From assembly GCF_009848685.1 (NCBI RefSeq), contig NZ_WXTX01000022.1:1-39578 (forward strand): 39,578 bases of DNA, read 5' to 3'. Shown in pieces: positions 9,127 to 21,932 of the stretch (position 1 is the stretch's first letter; each line of letters opens with the position of its first letter). The DNA is from Andreprevotia sp. IGB-42. Lineage in GTDB: Bacteria > Pseudomonadota > Gammaproteobacteria > Burkholderiales > Chitinibacteraceae. The position numbers and the translations under genes were made by a program. Below the pieces are notes generated by a model, which saw nothing but the letters and a program-made list of their open reading frames with translations, ran no database searches and had not been told where the DNA came from.

Positions 9127-10006
9127 CGGCATTCAGGGAAGTGGGCGCGGCGAATGAACTGGCGAGTGCGGCATCGAGTACATCGGCCAGCACGCCATCG
9201 GCGGCAAACTTGCGGGCAAACAACGCTGGGCTGGCCAGCAGCGCCGGCAGATCATCCGCCGAGAACGTGCGCGGCGACCATGCGCCATCCGCCCATTCCA
9301 GATGGCGCAGCGCATCGTGCGCCACCTGTTCGGCAAACGGCGTATGCGCCAGCATGGTCTGGAAAAACATCTCGTCCGGCACCAGTGTTTTACGGAAGAA
9401 ATCCGGCAATTGCGGTTGCGCGGCCACAAAAGCCAATATCGCTTGTCCAGCATCGGCGTGCAAACACCACCACTGCGAGCCGGCGCGTACCGCTTGCAAA
9501 GGCATCGGCAAGCGGCGATGCACACCCAGGCGGCCGGCGAGGCGTTGCAGCTTTTGCACGCCGCGATCGAACAGGCTGCGGTTCAATGCCTCGAAATGAA
9601 AGGCCTGCCAGCGGTAACGCACATCAAATTCGGCAACGCTGCGGCTGTCGATATAGCCAGCACGGCCGCCGTGCAGCAGCCGGGCAGCAATTTCAGTATT
9701 GGATTTGAGCGGGTAATCCTGGCCGGACAATAGCACCAGCCAGTCGCAGCCATCGGCCAGCGCCGCCCGCATCAGGCGCAGCGTGGCGGCCACCAGCGAG
9801 AAACCACCCCAGCGGCACGGCACGCGCTCGACAAAAGTCACCGCAGCGCCTGCCGGCATCGCCTGCCCGATGGCGGCAAAGGTCTGCGCCGGGGTATTGG
9901 CGTCGATGTGCAGATAGAACGCCGTATCCGGCGTAGCCAGCCGCGCCACCAGCCGGCCCAGTTGGGCCGGATGCGCGTGGGCCAGTATCAGGTAAGCGAT
10001 CCGCAC
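9104..10006 (-). CDS. GT14 (core-2/I-branching) family glycosyltransferase
   Basis: This 300 aa cytoplasmic enzyme starts with the typical MRIAYLILAHAHPAQLGRLV. It then shows YLHIDANT, CRWGGFSLVAATLRLM, the family hallmark WLVLLSGQDYPLKS (about residue 106), and a YRWQAFHFEALN segment. It belongs to the bacterial relatives of beta-1,6-N-acetylglucosaminyltransferases, which transfer GlcNAc or xylose without a DXD motif. Donor and acceptor are unknown here. The start is GTG at 10006, because the first strand begins exactly there. It is 20 bases after obgE and overlaps the kleisin-like gene by 23-29 bases at its 3' end. A glycosyltransferase wedged between obgE and a condensin-like cluster is odd and may reflect chance operon packing. 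Confidence 0.85.
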   Translation of the reverse strand: MRIAYLILAHAHPAQLGRLVARLATPDTAFYLHIDANTPAQTFAAIGQAMPAGAAVTFVERVPCRWGGFSLVAATLRLMRAALADGCDWLVLLSGQDYPLKSNTEIAARLLHGGRAGYIDSRSVAEFDVRYRWQAFHFEALNRSLFDRGVQKLQRLAGRLGVHRRLPMPLQAVRAGSQWWCLHADAGQAILAFVAAQPQLPDFFRKTLVPDEMFFQTMLAHTPFAEQVAHDALRHLEWADGAWSPRTFSADDLPALLASPALFARKFAADGVLADVLDAALASSFAAPTSLNADDQAIHH

Positions 10007-10026
10007 CGTGCCGGCCCGGGTAACGA

Positions 10027-11876
<1,850 letters not shown>

Positions 11877-11890
11877 TGCACCACCAAAAT

Positions 11891-11918
11891 AAAAAAGCCC
11901 TATCGCAGGATAGGGCTT
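11891..11918 (-). terminator. Rho-independent terminator after rpmA
   Basis: A perfect 10-bp stem (AAGCCCTATC / GATAGGGCTT, arms 11895-11904 and 11909-11918, 4-base loop) is followed on the minus strand by a T-run (complement of 11891-11896). It lies 22 bases past the rpmA stop and directly in front of the solute-binding gene, so it should uncouple rplU-rpmA from the downstream genes, at least partly. Confidence 0.9.
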
Positions 11919-11940
11919 CTTACGCACCGGAAGAAACCGA

Positions 11941-12213
11941 TTAAGCTTCTTCGCCGGTGTACGGCAGTACAGTGACCGTGCGGCGCTTTGCAGCACCCTT
12001 GATCGCGTACTTGACGTAGCCGTCAACGAGGGCGAACAAGGTGTGATCCTTGCCGATGCCAACGTTTTCGCCCGGGTGGAATTCAGTGCCGCGCTGACGC
12101 ACGATGATGGAACCAGCCGGAATCAGCTCGCCGCCATACACTTTGATACCGAGTCGTTTTGCCTGTGAGTCGCGGCCGTTACGGGAACTACCGCCAGCTT
12201 TTTTGTGTGCCAT
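11941..12213 (-). CDS. rpmA: 50S ribosomal protein L27
   Basis: This 90 aa protein has the classic L27 N-terminus [20 protein letters not shown], followed by [26 protein letters not shown]27 sits at the peptidyl-transferase centre of the 50S subunit. There is no N-terminal prepeptide of the Firmicutes type. It is 17 bases downstream of rplU and followed by a strong terminator. Confidence 0.98.
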   Translation of the reverse strand: MAHKKAGGSSRNGRDSQAKRLGIKVYGGELIPAGSIIVRQRGTEFHPGENVGIGKDHTLFALVDGYVKYAIKGAAKRRTVTVLPYTGEEA

Positions 12214-12230
12214 GGTTAGTCAGCTCCTGA

Positions 12231-12545
12231 TTACGCGTCGATCGAATCGATGCGGATTTCGGTGTAGTTCTGGCGATGGCCCTGACGCTTCTGGTAGTGT
12301 TTACGACGGCGCATCTTGAAGATGCGAACCTTGTCGTGACGACCTTGCGAGATCACCGTTGCCTTGACTGTAGCGCCAGCCACGAGGGGCGCGCCAATAG
12401 TCACTGCTTCACCGTTTGCCACCATCAATACTTCGTTCAGTACGATCTGGCTGTCGATGTCTGCAGTAATCTGTTCTACTTTAAGTTTTTCGCCGATAGC
12501 AACTTTGTACTGCTTGCCACCGGTTTTTACGACTGCATAAGACAT
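12231..12545 (-). CDS. rplU: 50S ribosomal protein L21
   Basis: This 104 aa protein begins [20 protein letters not shown] and ends with the L21 signature [20 protein letters not shown], which contacts 23S rRNA. The ATG at 12545 matches the family start; the open frame upstream is the untranslated leader. It is first in the rplU-rpmA unit, with a promoter visible at 12635-12663 and an approximately 83-base leader that contains a GC-rich inverted repeat near 12608-12629. Confidence 0.98.
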   Translation of the reverse strand: MSYAVVKTGGKQYKVAIGEKLKVEQITADIDSQIVLNEVLMVANGEAVTIGAPLVAGATVKATVISQGRHDKVRIFKMRRRKHYQKRQGHRQNYTEIRIDSIDA

Positions 12546-12634
12546 AACAAGCTCCTGAGAGTTTGTGCTCGAATACGAAGTGCTACAGCCTTGCGGCGAA
12601 CACAACGCCTCCCGCCCAACGCGGGAAGCCAAGC

Positions 12635-12663
12635 ACTTTAAACAAGACTTCCTGCTGCGTCAA
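12635..12663 (-). promoter_or_regulatory. Sigma70-type promoter of rplU-rpmA
   Basis: On the minus strand, TTGACG (12663-12658) and TAAAGT (12640-12635) are separated by exactly 17 bases. The predicted start is near 12628, about 80 bases before the rplU start codon. Confidence 0.65.
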
Positions 12664-12725
12664 TCACTTAATGCACTTTCTGCCCCGCCCCCGCGGTGCC
12701 CCGCGGCCAGCAAAGGCGCGATCCA

Positions 12726-12734
12726 TGCTAAAAT
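12726..12734 (+). promoter_or_regulatory. Extended -10 promoter of ispB
   Basis: TGCTAAAAT is an extended -10 element (TG-n-TAAAAT) 36 bases before the ispB ATG, with no good -35 box. It is divergent from the rplU promoter in the same 225-base intergenic region. Confidence 0.5.
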
Positions 12735-12770
12735 CGCGCTCTTGAAAAACCACTTGCAGCGGAACGACGC

Positions 12771-13739
12771 ATGTCGCTGGAGTTCGTCAAATCAGTAGTC
12801 GGCGCGGAAATGCAGGCAGTCGATGCCATCATCCGCACACAGCTTTATTCGGACGTCGTCCTGATCCGCCAGGTGGCCGAGCATATCGTTGGCGGCGGCG
12901 GCAAGCGGCTGCGCCCCATGCTGGTGGTGCTGGCCGCGCAGGCACTGGGCTACCAGGGCGAGAACCATCGCAAGCTCGCCGCGGTGATCGAGTTCATCCA
13001 TACCTCCACGCTGCTGCACGATGATGTCGTCGACGAATCGTCGTTGCGCCGTGGCCGCCCGACAGCCAACGCGCTGTTCGGCAACGCCGCCAGCGTGCTG
13101 GTAGGCGACTTCATGTATACCCGCGCCTTCCAGCTGATGGTGAGCTGCAATTCGATGCGCATCATGCAGGTGCTGGCCGACGCCACCAACATCATCGCCG
13201 AAGGCGAAGTGCTGCAGCTGATGAACATCGGCAACGTCGACATCGACGAAGCCGGCTATGTGCAGGTGATCCAGTACAAGACGGCCAAGCTCTTCGAAGC
13301 GGCCGCACGGCTGGGTGCCATCCTGGTGGATGCCCCGGCAGATGTGGAAGACCAACTGGCACGCTACGGCATGCATCTGGGTACTGCATTCCAGATCATC
13401 GACGATGTGCTCGATTATTCGGGCAAGGAAGACGATATCGGCAAGAGCCTGGGCGACGACCTTGCCGAGGGCAAACCCACGCTGCCGCTGATCTACACCA
13501 TGCGCAACGGCACCCCGGAGCAGGCCAGCGTGGTGCGCGAGGCACTCCGGCACGGTCAACGCGAACAGCTGCCGGCGGTACTCGCGGCCGTGCAGGCCAG
13601 CGGCGCCCTCGATTACGCACACGGTGTGGCGCAAAGCGAAGCCGCCAATGCACGCGCATTGCTGGCGGCACTGCCCGCATCCCCCGCCCGCCAGGCACTG
13701 GAAATCCTTGCCGATCTGGCGGTGGAACGCGACCGTTAA
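12771..13739 (+). CDS. ispB: All-trans polyprenyl (octaprenyl) diphosphate synthase
   Basis: This 322 aa cytosolic enzyme adds isopentenyl diphosphate units to farnesyl diphosphate, making the ubiquinone side chain. The first aspartate-rich motif is LLHDDVVDESSLRRGRPTAN (Asp at 84-85 and 88). The second is IIDDVLDYSGKEDDIGKSLG (from 209). GGGGKRLRPML near residue 41 is the substrate-binding GKR motif. Lengths and motifs are those of long-chain E-type prenyl synthases; the C8 product is inferred from the Neisseriales and gammaproteobacterial setting beside rplU. It is a single gene with an extended -10 promoter upstream. Confidence 0.95.
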   Translation: MSLEFVKSVVGAEMQAVDAIIRTQLYSDVVLIRQVAEHIVGGGGKRLRPMLVVLAAQALGYQGENHRKLAAVIEFIHTSTLLHDDVVDESSLRRGRPTANALFGNAASVLVGDFMYTRAFQLMVSCNSMRIMQVLADATNIIAEGEVLQLMNIGNVDIDEAGYVQVIQYKTAKLFEAAARLGAILVDAPADVEDQLARYGMHLGTAFQIIDDVLDYSGKEDDIGKSLGDDLAEGKPTLPLIYTMRNGTPEQASVVREALRHGQREQLPAVLAAVQASGALDYAHGVAQSEAANARALLAALPASPARQALEILADLAVERDR

Positions 13740-13756
13740 ATCTTGTAAGCACCGCG

Positions 13757-13785
13757 TTGACAAGCAGATGACGCTTCGCCATAAT
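13757..13785 (+). promoter_or_regulatory. Promoter of tRNA-Pro
   Basis: Perfect -35 TTGACA (13757-13762), a 17-base spacer, and -10 CATAAT (13780-13785) lie 18 bases before the tRNA 5' end. This near-consensus arrangement is expected for a stable RNA gene. Confidence 0.8.
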
Positions 13786-13803
13786 CCGCCTCTCTGATCG
13801 AGA

Positions 13804-13880
13804 CGGGGTGTAGCTTAGCCTGGTAGAGCGCTACGTTCGGGACGTAGAGGCCGGAGGTTCGAATCCTCTCACCCCGACCA
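13804..13880 (+). tRNA. tRNA-Pro (anticodon CGG)
   Basis: A 77-base cloverleaf can be drawn. The acceptor stem CGGGGTG pairs with CACCCCG, the D-arm is GCTTAGCCTGGTAGAGC, the anticodon stem CTACG/CGTAG encloses loop TTCGGGA with anticodon CGG, and the T-arm is GGAGGTTCGAATCCTC. The 3' CCA is encoded. It decodes CCG proline codons. It is a monocistronic gene with its own promoter and terminator. Confidence 0.97.
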
Positions 13881-13887
13881 GAAATTC

Positions 13888-13921
13888 AAAAAGCCGTGAA
13901 GCAATGCTTCACGGCTTTTTT
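13888..13921 (+). terminator. Rho-independent terminator of tRNA-Pro
   Basis: A perfect 15-bp stem (arms 13888-13902 and 13906-13920) with a 3-base AAT loop ends in a run of six T residues. It starts eight bases after the tRNA 3' end. The A-run on the 5' side means it could also work on the opposite strand. Confidence 0.93.
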
Positions 13922-14068
13922 CGTTTTCGCCCCCCATCATGCCCAGTACCGCACGGCATGCATGCAGCCGCACCCGGGCCCTGCCCACCGCAATAGCCGC
14001 GTCATGCCCACCCCCTAGCATCTGCCGCAGCGGCGAACCCGCCCGCAACGATGACTCGGGAGCAAACA

Positions 14069-16621
14069 ATGGACAGGCGGCATTTTCTCAAACTGGGTGG
14101 CTTCGTCACCGTTTCCATCGCCGGGGCAGGCCTTGCCGGCTGTAACAGCGACGCCGCGCCAGAGCTGCCGCCCACGCAGAGCACCGTCAGCGGGCCGGAC
14201 TGGAAATTTCCGCAAAGCGTGGCCTCGGGCGATCCTCGCCCGGATGGCATCCTGCTATGGGCGCGCGTCGTACCGCTTGCCGCCGACGATGTGGCCAGCA
14301 GTGCCAGCGGCGACATCACCATCCGCCTGCGCATCAGCGAAGCCGACTACGCCGGCAGCCTTGGCAGCAATGCCACCATCAGCAACAACCTGGTGCTCGA
14401 TACCACCGTGCCGGTCAAGGCCGCATATGACCACACGGTGCGCCACAAGGTCAGCGGCTTGCTGCCCGGCAAGACCTATTACTACCAGTTCGTTGCCGGT
14501 GACGTGCGCTCCCGCGTCGGCCGCTTCAAGACCGCGCCCGCCAGGGATGCGGATGTAGCGCAACTCAAGCTGGCTTTCCTGAGCTGCCAGGACTGGAGCA
14601 TCAACCACTGGGGTGCCTACGAGCAGATCGCCAGTACGGAAACGCTGGATTTCATCGTGCACTTGGGCGATTACATCTACGAAACCGTTGGTGATGATTT
14701 CCAGCGTGGCGCGGTGGAAGCGCGCCACCCGGCACTGCAGCTCCCCAACGGTACGCTCAGGGCCGGCAGCAGCGCAAAGTACGCCACCACGCTGACGGAT
14801 TACCGCTACCTATACAAGCGTTACCGCACCGATACCCGCTTGCAGGCAGTGCACGAACGCTTCCCGTTCATCGCGGTGTGGGACGATCACGAGTTCAGCG
14901 ATGATTGCTGGGGCGATGCGGAAACCTATGAAAACGGTAGCGCATCGGCCACCGGTGCAGACAACGTGCACCAGTTGCAGCGCCGCCGCAGCGCCAACCA
15001 GGCCTGGTTCGAATTCATGCCGGCCGATGTGTATTTCAACGACACGGCAACCACCAGCTTCGACACCATCCGTATCTACCGAGAACTGCAGTTCGGCAAA
15101 CTGGCGCACTTGGTGATGACCGACGAGCGCTTGTACCGCAGCGACCACATCATCCCGGAGGCCGCCATCAACCCGGCCAGCGGCCAGCAACTGGGCAGCA
15201 TCGGCAGCCGCTATATGGTGCCGGAAAGCACGCTGGCCGCGCTGGAAGCGCAGAAGCGCAGCGCCGGCAGCCAGCAGGGTGACGAGCTGGCGCTGGTTTC
15301 CGTACTGGGCCGCACGCAGCGAGATTGGTGGAAGCAGACCATGCAGGCGTCGTCCGCCACCTGGAAGCTGTGGGGCAATGAAGTATCGCTGCTGAAAATG
15401 GGCATCGACGGCAGCAAGGCCATTGCCACGCTGGTGGCGCTGAATGTCGTCCCCACGCTGGCAGGCAATATCGCCAGCACCGCAGCACTCGTGGCCGGCA
15501 ACAACCTGCTGGCGGCTGCCATCGTCGCGGCCGTTGCGGCCGGCGCCACGCAGCTTGCCGCATCGGCCGGCGCCACCGCCATTGCCACGCAGGATGCACT
15601 GGGCGCCAGCCAGAGCGCCCGGATCGGCGCAGCGGTCACTGCCGGGCTGAGCGTGCAGCAAGCGGGCCTCGCCACACAGGCATACGATGCCGCCAAAGCA
15701 GCTGCACTGGCCGGCGGCACTGCCAGCCAGCAACAGCAAGCCGGCGCACTGCGCATTGCCGAGTTGCTCACTGGCAAAACCGGCGCACCCGCCGTGTTCG
15801 CCGCCGTGCAGGCAGATATCGTTGCCAACAAGCAGGCGTCAAGCTTCGTGCCGGACGCCATGAAGGTGGCACTGGCACCGTTCTTCGACCGCTTCGTGCT
15901 CAATGCCGACCAGTGGGACGGCTACAACGCGGAGCGCAAGGCACTGATGCAGCATCTGGCGGGCAACAATATCCGCAATGTGGTGGCGCTGACTGGCGAC
16001 ATCCACGCCTTCTATGCCGGCACGGTACAGGCCGACTACAACGCCGCTACGCTGACGCCGGTGATGGTCGACCTGGTGACTGCCGGCGTGAGCTCGGATT
16101 CCTTCTTCAACTACCTGCGCCAGGCAGTCGGCGGCATGTCCAGCAGCCTGGCCACGCTAGTGTATTACCCGCTGGTAGTACCGGTAGCCGGGCTGGGCAA
16201 CGTCAACCTGAATGTGAACCTGCTCGATTACACGCTCAAGCCGGGTACCGTTACTGCCGCATCACTGGCGGAAAGTTTGCGCGTGCAGTTGCGCGGCGCA
16301 CTGGCCGCCAAGGGGGTAACGGTGGCGCAGCTCGATGCCACCACCGGCGCGGTGCTGGCTGCACTGCAAACCGATGCCGGCTTTACCGGGCAACTGTTGC
16401 CACTGGCGCAAACGCTGGCCGCGCTGGGCAGCAACCCGTGGCTGGCACTGGCCAATACCGATGCACAGGGCTACGCGGTGGTAACGCTCACGCTAGGGCA
16501 GCTGCGTTGCGAATTTCGCCAGGTGAACCGCCTGGTGGGTGGCAATGCGCCAGCGCAGATCGTTGCGGGCACGGTGGTCGCCATAGTCGACAAGGATGTG
16601 GCAGCCGTCAGGATCGGCTAG
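14069..16621 (+). CDS. PhoD-type alkaline phosphatase/phosphodiesterase, Tat-exported lipoprotein with large insertions
   Basis: This 850 aa protein has a Tat motif (RRHFLKLGG) followed by a lipobox (GLAGC), so it is probably a Tat-translocated lipoprotein. A PhoD N-terminal beta domain leads into metallophosphatase motifs GDYIYE (about 201-206), VWDDHEFSDD (about 269-278) and TGDIHAFYAG (about 641-650). The family hydrolyses phosphomonoesters and diesters with Fe3+/Ca2+. The gap between the second and third motifs is about 360 residues, with an Ala-rich segment at about 450-590 (AAAIVAAVAAGATQLAASAG). A second Ala/Leu-rich stretch lies near the C-terminus (about 680-800). ATG 14069 was preferred over 14051 because GGGAG lies just upstream and the twin-arginine motif follows directly. 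It is convergent with the FecR-SPOR gene. Confidence 0.88.
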   Translation: MDRRHFLKLGGFVTVSIAGAGLAGCNSDAAPELPPTQSTVSGPDWKFPQSVASGDPRPDGILLWARVVPLAADDVASSASGDITIRLRISEADYAGSLGSNATISNNLVLDTTVPVKAAYDHTVRHKVSGLLPGKTYYYQFVAGDVRSRVGRFKTAPARDADVAQLKLAFLSCQDWSINHWGAYEQIASTETLDFIVHLGDYIYETVGDDFQRGAVEARHPALQLPNGTLRAGSSAKYATTLTDYRYLYKRYRTDTRLQAVHERFPFIAVWDDHEFSDDCWGDAETYENGSASATGADNVHQLQRRRSANQAWFEFMPADVYFNDTATTSFDTIRIYRELQFGKLAHLVMTDERLYRSDHIIPEAAINPASGQQLGSIGSRYMVPESTLAALEAQKRSAGSQQGDELALVSVLGRTQRDWWKQTMQASSATWKLWGNEVSLLKMGIDGSKAIATLVALNVVPTLAGNIASTAALVAGNNLLAAAIVAAVAAGATQLAASAGATAIATQDALGASQSARIGAAVTAGLSVQQAGLATQAYDAAKAAALAGGTASQQQQAGALRIAELLTGKTGAPAVFAAVQADIVANKQASSFVPDAMKVALAPFFDRFVLNADQWDGYNAERKALMQHLAGNNIRNVVALTGDIHAFYAGTVQADYNAATLTPVMVDLVTAGVSSDSFFNYLRQAVGGMSSSLATLVYYPLVVPVAGLGNVNLNVNLLDYTLKPGTVTAASLAESLRVQLRGALAAKGVTVAQLDATTGAVLAALQTDAGFTGQLLPLAQTLAALGSNPWLALANTDAQGYAVVTLTLGQLRCEFRQVNRLVGGNAPAQIVAGTVVAIVDKDVAAVRIG

Positions 16622-16647
16622 CGGCAACATGCGACAGCGGGCAGTGG

Positions 16648-16708
16648 GGCAGCACCATGGATGCAACGTGGTGCTGCCTGCCGGTGCAGCAGCCAGCGCA
16701 GCACCGGC
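16648..16708. terminator. Two tandem hairpins between convergent genes
   Basis: A 10-bp perfect inverted repeat (GGCAGCACCA / TGGTGCTGCC, 16648-16657 and 16669-16678) is followed at once by an 8-bp one (GCCGGTGC / GCACCGGC, 16680-16687 and 16701-16708). They fill the 92-base gap between the phosphatase and FecR stop codons. Neither has a T-tract, so bidirectional termination is plausible but not certain. Confidence 0.45.
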
Positions 16709-16713
16709 GTGCG

Positions 16714-20282
<3,569 letters not shown>

Positions 20283-20345
20283 TGTCCGCCCTGCCTGCCC
20301 CTTAAGCTGGCTACGATCACCCGGCCGACATGGGGGCAGACAACC

Positions 20346-20366
20346 AGGCGGGCTTGCCCGCCTTTT
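20346..20366 (+). terminator. Terminator-like hairpin between leuS and lptE
   Basis: A 7-bp GC-rich stem (AGGCGGG / CCCGCCT, arms 20346-20352 and 20357-20363, loop CTTG) is followed by TTT. It sits 13 bases before the lptE start codon, so it could act as an attenuator between leuS and lptE-holA. Confidence 0.6.
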
Positions 20367-20379
20367 ACCGGAAAGAACG

Positions 20380-20922
20380 ATGCGTGGATTTTTGCTTGGT
20401 TTTCTGTTGCTGGCGCTGGCCGGCTGCGGCTTTCATCTGCGCGGCCAGGGGGCGGATGGCACCTTTGTCGCCGCCAGTGCGTACGTGGTGGGCCCCGGAG
20501 GTACCGCCAAACAATTGAAGAAGGTCATCAGTGCATTGCCGGAAGTGGCGCTGCTCAAGGCTGCAGCACCGGATGCCGTGCAGATCGACATCCTGCAGGA
20601 AGGCAGCCACCAGCAGGTACTCACGCTCAACAGCGCGGGGCGCGTCAGCGAATACCGGCTGTTCTACGTGGTGAACTTCCGGGCAAGAATGGGCGACGCC
20701 GTATGGATAGACAATGGCGTCATTTCGCTCTACCGCGACTACACCTATGACGACAACAACGTATTGGGCAAGAACAACGAAGCGGATGCGCTGATCACCA
20801 ATATGCAGCAGGATGCGGCATTCCAGATCATCCGCCGCATCAATGCCACGGCCCGGCATCAGGAAGCCACGTCCGCGTCGGCGACCGTGGCTGCATCTAC
20901 GCCGGCTGCCGATGCGCGCTGA
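20380..20922 (+). CDS. lptE: LPS-assembly lipoprotein LptE
   Basis: This 180 aa outer-membrane lipoprotein (RlpB) plugs the LptD barrel and helps insert LPS into the outer leaflet. It has a lipoprotein signal with lipobox LAGC at residue 16 (MRGFLLGFLLLALAGCGFHL), directly followed by the LptE hallmark GFHLRG. The rest includes VLTLNSAGRVSEYRLFYVVN and VISLYRDYTYDDNNVLGKNN, typical of the family. A short Ala/Thr-rich tail ends the protein. ATG 20380 fits the signal peptide. It overlaps holA by 11 bases, the usual leuS-lptE-holA order of beta- and gammaproteobacteria. Confidence 0.95.
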   Translation: MRGFLLGFLLLALAGCGFHLRGQGADGTFVAASAYVVGPGGTAKQLKKVISALPEVALLKAAAPDAVQIDILQEGSHQQVLTLNSAGRVSEYRLFYVVNFRARMGDAVWIDNGVISLYRDYTYDDNNVLGKNNEADALITNMQQDAAFQIIRRINATARHQEATSASATVAASTPAADAR

Positions 20923-21925
20923 TCAGCTCGGCCGGCATCTTTCCGGCCAGCTTGCTGCGCTTTATACACTGCATGGCGAAGAAGCCTTCCTGACGCAGGA
21001 GGCCGCGCAGGCACTGCGCGATGTCGCGCGCGCGCAAGGTTTTGACGAACGCGAAGTCATGACGGTGGAACCCGGCTTCCAGTGGAGCCGGCTCGCCATG
21101 AGCGGCAGCTCGCTATCGCTGTTTGCCGAGAAAAAACTGCTCGAGTTGCGCATCCTTACCGGCAAGCCCGGCGTGGAAGGTGCCAAGGCCATCGAAGCCT
21201 TCTGCGCCAATCTGCCCCCCGATACCCTCACGCTGGTGATCTGCCCCAAGCTTGATCGCACCGTACAGAACAGCAAGTGGTTCCAGGCATTGACTGCCGC
21301 AGGTGAAATGGTGGAAGCCAAACCGCTCGAGCGCTACCAGCTGCCGGACTGGATGACCGGGCGGCTGATGGCACAGGGCCAGCGGCTGGGCGCAGAAGCG
21401 CTGGAATTCCTCTCTGACCGGGTAGAAGGCAACCTGTTTGCCGCGCACCAGGAAATCCAGAAATTGGGCCTGCTTTATCCGCAGGGTGAAATCGGTTTGG
21501 ACGACGTGCAATCGGCAGTAGCCAACGTGGCGCGCTTCGACGTGTTCCAGCTGGGAGAAACGCTGCTGGCTGGAGATACCGCACGCTTCGTGCGCGTGCT
21601 CGATGGCCTGAAGGCCGAGGGCGAAGCGCCGCATCTGGTGCTATGGGCGCTCACGGAAGAAACACGCGCGCTGTACCGTATTGGCCAGGGCCGCGCACGT
21701 GGCCTGCAAATGGCGCAGCTGATGAAAGACAACCGCATCTGGGGCAACAAGCAGCGCCTGATCGAAGGTGCGCTGAGCCGCGTGAAAGCCAGCACCTTGC
21801 GCACCGCGCTTGTCCATGCGGGTGAAATCGATCGCCTGGTCAAGGGCATAGGGACAGGCGATGCCTGGGATGAACTCAAACAACTCGGTCTGGCCCTGAT
21901 GGGCCGCACCATGTTCAAGCCGTGA
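20912..21925 (+). CDS. holA: DNA polymerase III delta subunit
   Basis: This 337 aa clamp-loader subunit opens the beta sliding clamp. It shows the family N-terminus (LGRHLSGQLAALYTLHGEEA), FLTQEAAQALRDVA, the core segment LTLVICPKLDRTVQNSKWFQ, and the C-terminal collar region (LVLWALTEETRALYRIGQGR). Length is near the E. coli protein (343 aa). ATG 20912 lies inside the end of lptE (11-base overlap), so translation is probably coupled. The longer open frame upstream is not conserved. Confidence 0.96.
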   Translation: MRADQLGRHLSGQLAALYTLHGEEAFLTQEAAQALRDVARAQGFDEREVMTVEPGFQWSRLAMSGSSLSLFAEKKLLELRILTGKPGVEGAKAIEAFCANLPPDTLTLVICPKLDRTVQNSKWFQALTAAGEMVEAKPLERYQLPDWMTGRLMAQGQRLGAEALEFLSDRVEGNLFAAHQEIQKLGLLYPQGEIGLDDVQSAVANVARFDVFQLGETLLAGDTARFVRVLDGLKAEGEAPHLVLWALTEETRALYRIGQGRARGLQMAQLMKDNRIWGNKQRLIEGALSRVKASTLRTALVHAGEIDRLVKGIGTGDAWDELKQLGLALMGRTMFKP

Positions 21926-21932
21926 GCACACC

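Noticed and set aside
3571-9132. Calling the cluster a complete Wadjet defence system
   Set aside because: No JetD-like TOPRIM/DUF3322 protein is present on either side (YjbR protein to the left, glycosyltransferase to the right), so only a condensin-like call is supported.
12792-13763. A 323-codon minus-strand open frame opposite ispB
   Set aside because: It mirrors the ispB coding sequence and has His/Gln-rich composition typical of antisense frames.
13804-13921. tRNA-Pro as an integration site for a mobile island
   Set aside because: No integrase, no repeat of the tRNA 3' end and no foreign-looking genes follow; the neighbouring genes look like ordinary chromosome.
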